Source of the DNA: Monodelphis domestica
Lineage: Eukaryota > Chordata > Mammalia > Didelphimorphia > Didelphidae
Assembly: GCF_027887165.1 (NCBI RefSeq)
Contig: NC_077232.1
Coordinates: 8,539,001-8,603,000, forward strand
DNA length: 64,000 bases
Reading direction: 5' to 3'
The position numbers and the translations under genes were made by a program. Numbering within the stretch: the first letter of the stretch is position 1; every line of letters begins with the position of its first letter. A model generated the notes under the pieces. The model was not told the origin of the DNA. It ran no database searches and saw nothing but the letters and a program-made list of their open reading frames with translations. Of this stretch, positions 59,509-64,000 are shown one piece after another.

Positions 59509-60129
59509 TTTTTTTCTTCTCTCTCTCTCTCCTGGTCTTTGTCTTCCTACCCATCTCTCTGTATGTGTATGTCTATATCTCTACGTGTGTAGATGTATAG
59601 TGATTTAAGGTTTTTTAAAGCGATTTGCATGTATACTATTGATTGACTGATCAACAGCAGTGGAACCCCTGAGCCCAGGCACTCCCTGCCCCAGTTTTTT
59701 AAATTAAAACAATCAGGCCACCTGGTGTGACAAAGGGGTTTCCCGGAAAGCACACTCACTTCCTTTTCTTGATTCAGGTGGGTTAGGAAAGGTCTGGGCT
59801 GTGGGCGATTTAAGGACACTTTAAACATTTCCACTAAAGTGCTGGAATGGGACACACTGACCAAATAGAAAGTGATGGCACTGGGGAAGATCTGAGGGGT
59901 CTGATGGGGGGCTCCGGCTGGGCACTGGTGCTCCCCTGCTTCCAGCTTGAGAGAGCCCTGGATTGGGAGCTCCCAGAGCATAGGCATGGATTTGTGCTGC
60001 AGGGCTTCAGACTGGAAGGTACACTGGATTTTTCAGCAGAGGCTGTTGTTTGGTCATTTCCATTGTATCTCACTCTTCATGATCCATTTGGAGTTTTCCT
60101 GGCAAAGATACTGGGATGGTTTGCATCTT

Positions 60130-60300
60130 TCCTTCTCTAGTTCATTTTACAAATGAGGAAACTGAGGCAGACAAGGTTAAAAAACTTGTCTAGGTCACAA
60201 AGTTAGTATGTGTCCAAGGACAGATTTGAACTCATGAAGATGAGTCTTCTTGATTCCAAGCCAGCACTCTATCCACAGTGACAGCTAGGTCTCCATGAAA
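60130..60300 (-). mobile_element. Partial SINE, reverse
   Basis: 'ttttacaaatgaggaaactg', 'aacttgtctaggtcacaaag' and 'acagatttgaactcatgaag' give the core in reverse orientation. Confidence 0.65.
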
Positions 60301-60419
60301 CCCTGTAGTGATGCCCTCCATCCATGATCCATTATATCAAATCTTAAAGATGTTGTCTAGCCCAGGCATCCTCTCCACTCCTACTAAGTGCTCATTGTGG
60401 GTTTGTTGTTTGACTTTGA

Positions 60420-61220
60420 GAGGAGGAAAGAGAGAGGGAGGGAAGGAGGGAAAGAAGGAAGGAGGGAGGGAAGGAAGGAAGGAAGGAAGGAAGGAAGGAA
60501 GGGAGGGAGGGAGGGAGGGAGGAAGGAAGGGAGGAAGGAAGGAAGGAAGGAAGGAAGGAAGGAAGGAAGGAAGGAAGGAAGGAAGGAAGGAAGGAAGGAA
60601 GGAAGGAAGGAAGGGAGGGAGGGAGGGAGGGAGGGAGGGAGGGAGGGGAGGGAGGGAGGGAGGGAGGAAGGAAGGAAGGAAGGAAGGAAGGAAGGAAGGA
60701 AGGAAGGAAGGAAGGAAGGAAGGAGAAGGAAGGAAGGAAGGAAGGAAGGAAGGAAGGAAGGAAGGAAGGAAAGGAGGGAGGGAGGGAGGGAGGGAGGAAG
60801 GAAGGAAGGGAGGAAGGAAGGAAGGAAGGAAGGAAGGAAGGAAGGAAGGAAGGAAGGAAGGAAGGAAGGAAGGAAGGAGGGAGAGAAGGAAGGAAGGAAG
60901 GAGAGAAGGAAGGAAGGAAGGAAGGAAGGAAGGAAGGAAGGAAGGAAGGAAGGAAGGAAGGAAGGAAGGAAGGAAGGAAGGGAGGGAGGGAGGGAGGGAG
61001 GGAGGAAGGAAGGAAGGAAGGAAGGAAGGAAGGAAGGAAGGAAGGAAGGAAGGAAGGGAGGGAGGGAGGGAGGGAGGGAGGGAGGAAGGAAGGGAGGGAA
61101 GGAGGAAGGAAGGAAGGAAGGAAGGAAGGAGGGAGAGAAGGAAGGAAGAAAGGAGGGAGGGAGGGGAGAAGAAGGAAGGACGGGAGGAAGGAAGGAAGGA
61201 GGGAGGGAAGGAAAGAAAGA
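60420..61220 (+). repeat. (GGAA/GGGA)n microsatellite
   Basis: About 800 bases of GGAA and GGGA blocks, purine-only on the plus strand, ending 'aaagaaagaataaacaaata'. Confidence 0.95.
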
Positions 61221-61636
61221 ATAAACAAATAAAATAATGATTCCTTCTACTCTGTAGCAAGAGGGGGGCAAAGGATGCCAAGAAACATGAGTTTTAGGCC
61301 AGCAACATTGACTTAGTTGTTGATACTCTAGGTTTGAGAGCCTGGTCTAATGGCCAATGAGAAGTCATGCTGGTGGAGTCCCGTATCTCACTGATGGAGA
61401 TTTTGCACTATAAGTGAAATGAGGAGGAAAAGGGAAGTCACAGAAAAGGAAAGAGATGACTTACAGGTTCTGTGGGAGGAGGCAGAGAAGGGAGTTGGGA
61501 GGACTCCTTCCATCATTAGAAAGCAGCAAGAAACATCAGTACATGACACATTTGATCACCAGGAAATTCCCTTTACCAAGGCAAGTCAGTGTACTCCTGT
61601 CTAGGACTTAGACTTTTTTTTAACTTTTGTTTTTTT

Positions 61637-61775
61637 AGGGGGCTGCTGGGTGGCTCAGTGGATGGAGAGTCAAGGGTTCAAAAGTGACCTCAGACACTTC
61701 CAAGCTGTGTGACCCTGGGCAAGTCACTTAACTCCCATAGTCTGGATTCTAAGACAGAAGGGAAGGGTTTGAACC
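61637..61775 (+). mobile_element. Marsupial SINE
   Basis: 'gggggctgctgggtggctca', 'acacttccaagctgtgtgac' and 'aagacagaagggaagggttt', with internal deletions. Confidence 0.8.
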
Positions 61776-62685
61776 ATTGGAGTCTGATGCAGATCACAAG
61801 CTACTCTCTTTCACATTCATTTATTTACCAGTTTTATTTGGTTTTATCTGAGTCTTCTCTTACAACAGTGACTGATCTGGAAGCAGAATAATACATGGAT
61901 AACCCAGATCAAACAGCTCACCATCTCTGAGAAGGGGAAGAGAAGGGAGGGACGGAGATAATTTAGATCTTATAATTTTGGAAAAGTATGTGGAAAATTG
62001 TTATTATGTGCAATTGGGAAAAGAAAATCTCTCTGAATTAAAAAGAAAGAAAGAAAGACTCCAGCAAGAGCTCCTGGGCAGACTCTCATCCGTGAGGCTT
62101 CGGATAAATGTCTTTATTTGGTGAATTTTGGGGAGTATAAAAACCTCTGACATTCAACCCGTCCCAACTTGGAAGACGTTTACTGTAACACAATCGTTCC
62201 GTTGAAGCCATTTCCAAGTTGGACCTTTAAAATTTGAGAAAAATTTGAAATGTTTGACGTGGCCCTGGACAAACCCAGCCCTAAGTCTGGTCCCAATTAA
62301 GTTTATTTCCTTGTTTTGACTTGAAGTAAGATTAAAGGGAAAAAGTCTGCTCACTGGTGCGGTCCAGCCCTCTGGATGCTCAGTCGCCCGGCTGCCCCTA
62401 GTAATTGGTAATAATGGCTCTCCTCTGCCCCTTTAGCCCTGGGGGCTGGCACGGGGTGGGGGGCGGCACTCAGTCAGTGCTGGCTGACCCCCTGACCAGA
62501 GGGCAGAGGGGAGAAAAAAAGCCACGGAAGACCTCCCAATGCCAAACAGACGAGTCTATGGTGGATCCTGGTGGCCCCAGGGTGAGTGGTGGCCCAGGTA
62601 GACTTTTGACAGAGAGGGAGGGCATGAGATGGGCATCCCTGGAAAGTGAGCTAAGGGCAAGGACTGTTTCTGCCTTTCTATGTAT
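61776..62685. other. Gene-free DNA
   Basis: No coding region supported. An L1-like A/T-rich tail with 'attataattttggaaaagta' and 'aaaatctctctgaattaaaa' lies near 61965-62060; the rest is unrecognised. Confidence 0.4.
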
Positions 62686-62689
62686 CTCA

Positions 62690-62820
62690 GCTACTTCCTA
62701 GCTGTGTGATCCTAAACCAGTCACTTTACCCTGTTTGCCTCAGTTTCCTTGTCTGTAAAATGGTCTGGAGAAGGAAATGTCAAACCTCTGCAGTGTCTTT
62801 GTCTAGAAAACCCCAAAATG
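62690..62820 (+). mobile_element. Partial SINE (longer subfamily)
   Basis: 'gctacttcctagctgtgtga', 'tcagtttccttgtctgtaaa', 'ggtctggagaaggaaatgtc' and 'gaaaaccccaaaatgggg'. Confidence 0.75.
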
Positions 62821-62995
62821 GGGGCAGCCAGGAGGCTCAGGGATGGAGAGTCAGGCCCAGAGATGGGAGGTCCTGGGTTCAAATCTGGCCTCAGACTCAG
62901 TGACCCTGGGCAAGTCACTTCACTTCCATGGCCCGGCCCTTACTGCTCTTCTGCCTTAGTGTTGTCACTGAGAGAGAAAGTAAAGATTTTTTTTT
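62821..62995 (+). mobile_element. Marsupial SINE (Mar1/WSINE-like)
   Basis: 'ggggcagccaggaggctcag', 'ctgggttcaaatctggcctc' and 'ctctgccttagtgttg..', with a T-run tail. Confidence 0.85.
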
Positions 62996-63164
62996 AAAAA
63001 GGAAAGAAATTAAAAACCAGAAAAAAATCACTCAATAAATAAGAGCTCCCTTCCTGTCACAGGTTCAAGAAGTTCCCATTCATTCATTCATGTATTTATT
63101 TTAATTAATTAATTATTTTATTACTTTTATTCATTCACTCATTCATTAAATCCTCACTTTCTAG

Positions 63165-63335
63165 CTTAGAGTCAATATCTGGATTGGTTCCAAGGCAGAA
63201 GAGCAGGAAGGGCTAGGCCATGGGGGTCAAGTGACTTGCCCAGGGTCACACCTATAGCTGAAAGTGTCCGAGGTAGGATCGGAACCCAGGACTGAGTAAG
63301 GCCTGGCTCTTTAATACACTAAGCACCTGACTGAG
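63165..63335 (-). mobile_element. Marsupial SINE, diverged
   Basis: 'ttagagtcaatatctggatt', 'aagtgacttgcccagggtca' and 'tttaatacactaagcacctg', reverse orientation. Confidence 0.75.
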
Positions 63336-63359
63336 CCCAAAGTTGAAGTTTTCTTTTCT

Positions 63360-63540
63360 TTTTTTTAACCCTCACCTTTTGTCTTGGCTCCAAGGCAGAA
63401 GAGTGGTAAGGGCTAGGCCATGGGGGTCAAGTGACTTGCCCAGGGTCACACAGCCAGGAAGTGTCTGAGGGCAGATTTGAACCCAGGACCTCCCATCTCT
63501 AGGCCTGGCTGTCAATCCACTGAGCCACCCAGCTGCCCCA
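63360..63540 (-). mobile_element. Marsupial SINE (Mar1/WSINE-like)
   Basis: 'ttttaaccctcaccttttgt', 'gacttgcccagggtcacaca' and 'ccactgagccacccagctgc', reverse orientation. Confidence 0.85.
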
Positions 63541-64000
63541 TGAAGTTTTCTTGACAAAGAGACAGGAATGGTTTGCCATTTCCTGCTCCGGCCCATCCTA
63601 CAGATGAGGAAACAGAGGCTCCCACAGGACCACAAGTTCACAGATCCCAGGACTGGGGTCAGAGGTCATGGAGGACTCCCCTGAGGTTGCTGTGAAGCCT
63701 TTGCTGGCCTTCTCACTCTGCCCTCCATTTAGTTTATTTCTAATTTAATTCTCATTTGACATTCATAATCGACGGATTAATTTGGGAGATTAACAACAAG
63801 GATGCACAGAGGGCCTGCCTGGGTCCCTTCTAGCTGAGGGAGGGGCTGGGGAAGGGTCTAGAAAGTCAGGAGAGCTCCAGTCAGGAAGCCCTGGGTTCAA
63901 ATCTCACCCTTGACCTCGGTGGGTCATGTGACCCCTGGCAAGGCAGCAGGCAGTCGTGCCCCTCCCCCCAGGGGCACTGTGAGGCCGCAGTGAGCTCCCC

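Larger units (their letters stand above)
54800..60075. other. Copy 2 of the duplicated segment (right of the gap)
   Basis: It starts at the first base after the N run and ends at 'cactc' (60075), where the sequence continues into unique DNA (tcatgatccatttggag) that copy 1 lacks because of the gap. It matches copy 1 apart from small indels and a GC-rich 70-base piece at 55067-55137. Confidence 0.9.

Overview
The window is genomic DNA from a mammal, very probably a marsupial. It has interrupted genes with GT..AG introns, CpG-rich promoters, and many tRNA-derived SINEs of the marsupial Mar1/WSINE type (the 'gggcagctgggtggctcagtgga' head and its reverse complement), plus marsupial-type L1 tails. 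The gene set is the block found on human 11q13.1, here inverted: ZFPL1 (-), CDCA5 (+), NAALADL1 (+), SAC3D1 (-), SNX15 (-), ARL2 (-), BATF2 (+). Species within marsupials cannot be fixed from the sequence.

Left part (1-7.7 kb): the first coding exon of ZFPL1 faces CDCA5 (sororin) across a shared CpG-rich promoter with an E2F/CDE-CHR site. CDCA5 has an unusual array of five tandem, in-phase mini-exons repeating one 20-22 residue Thr-Pro/Arg-Lys module. Between CDCA5 and NAALADL1 (7.7-18.8 kb) lies a multi-exon coiled-coil gene that I cannot name and do not recall in the human arrangement. Its 9.3-kb last-but-two intron holds a CpG/CRE/CCAAT promoter-like block, decayed retroviral and L1 pieces and many SINEs.

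Middle part (21.6-39.2 kb): NAALADL1 can be assembled as 18 exons giving 743 aa, with all zinc ligands of the M28 peptidase family. SAC3D1 (2 exons, 379 aa) converges on it. SNX15 (8 exons, 342 aa, PX and MIT domains) and ARL2 (5 exons, 184 aa, complete GTPase) follow on the minus strand. All splice phases close.

Right part (39.2-64 kb): a gene-poor stretch with an RTE-like LINE into which an L1 tail has inserted (both with target-site duplications), a GC-rich minisatellite, and BATF2 preceded by a good interferon-response element. BATF2 exon 3 and about 5.2 kb around it occur twice, on either side of a 13-N gap. The two copies end exactly at the gap and differ mainly by one-base indels, so this looks like an unmerged contig overlap rather than a biological duplication. 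Neither copy has an intact exon 3 frame. Long CCTT/GGAA tracts dominate 49.8-61.2 kb.
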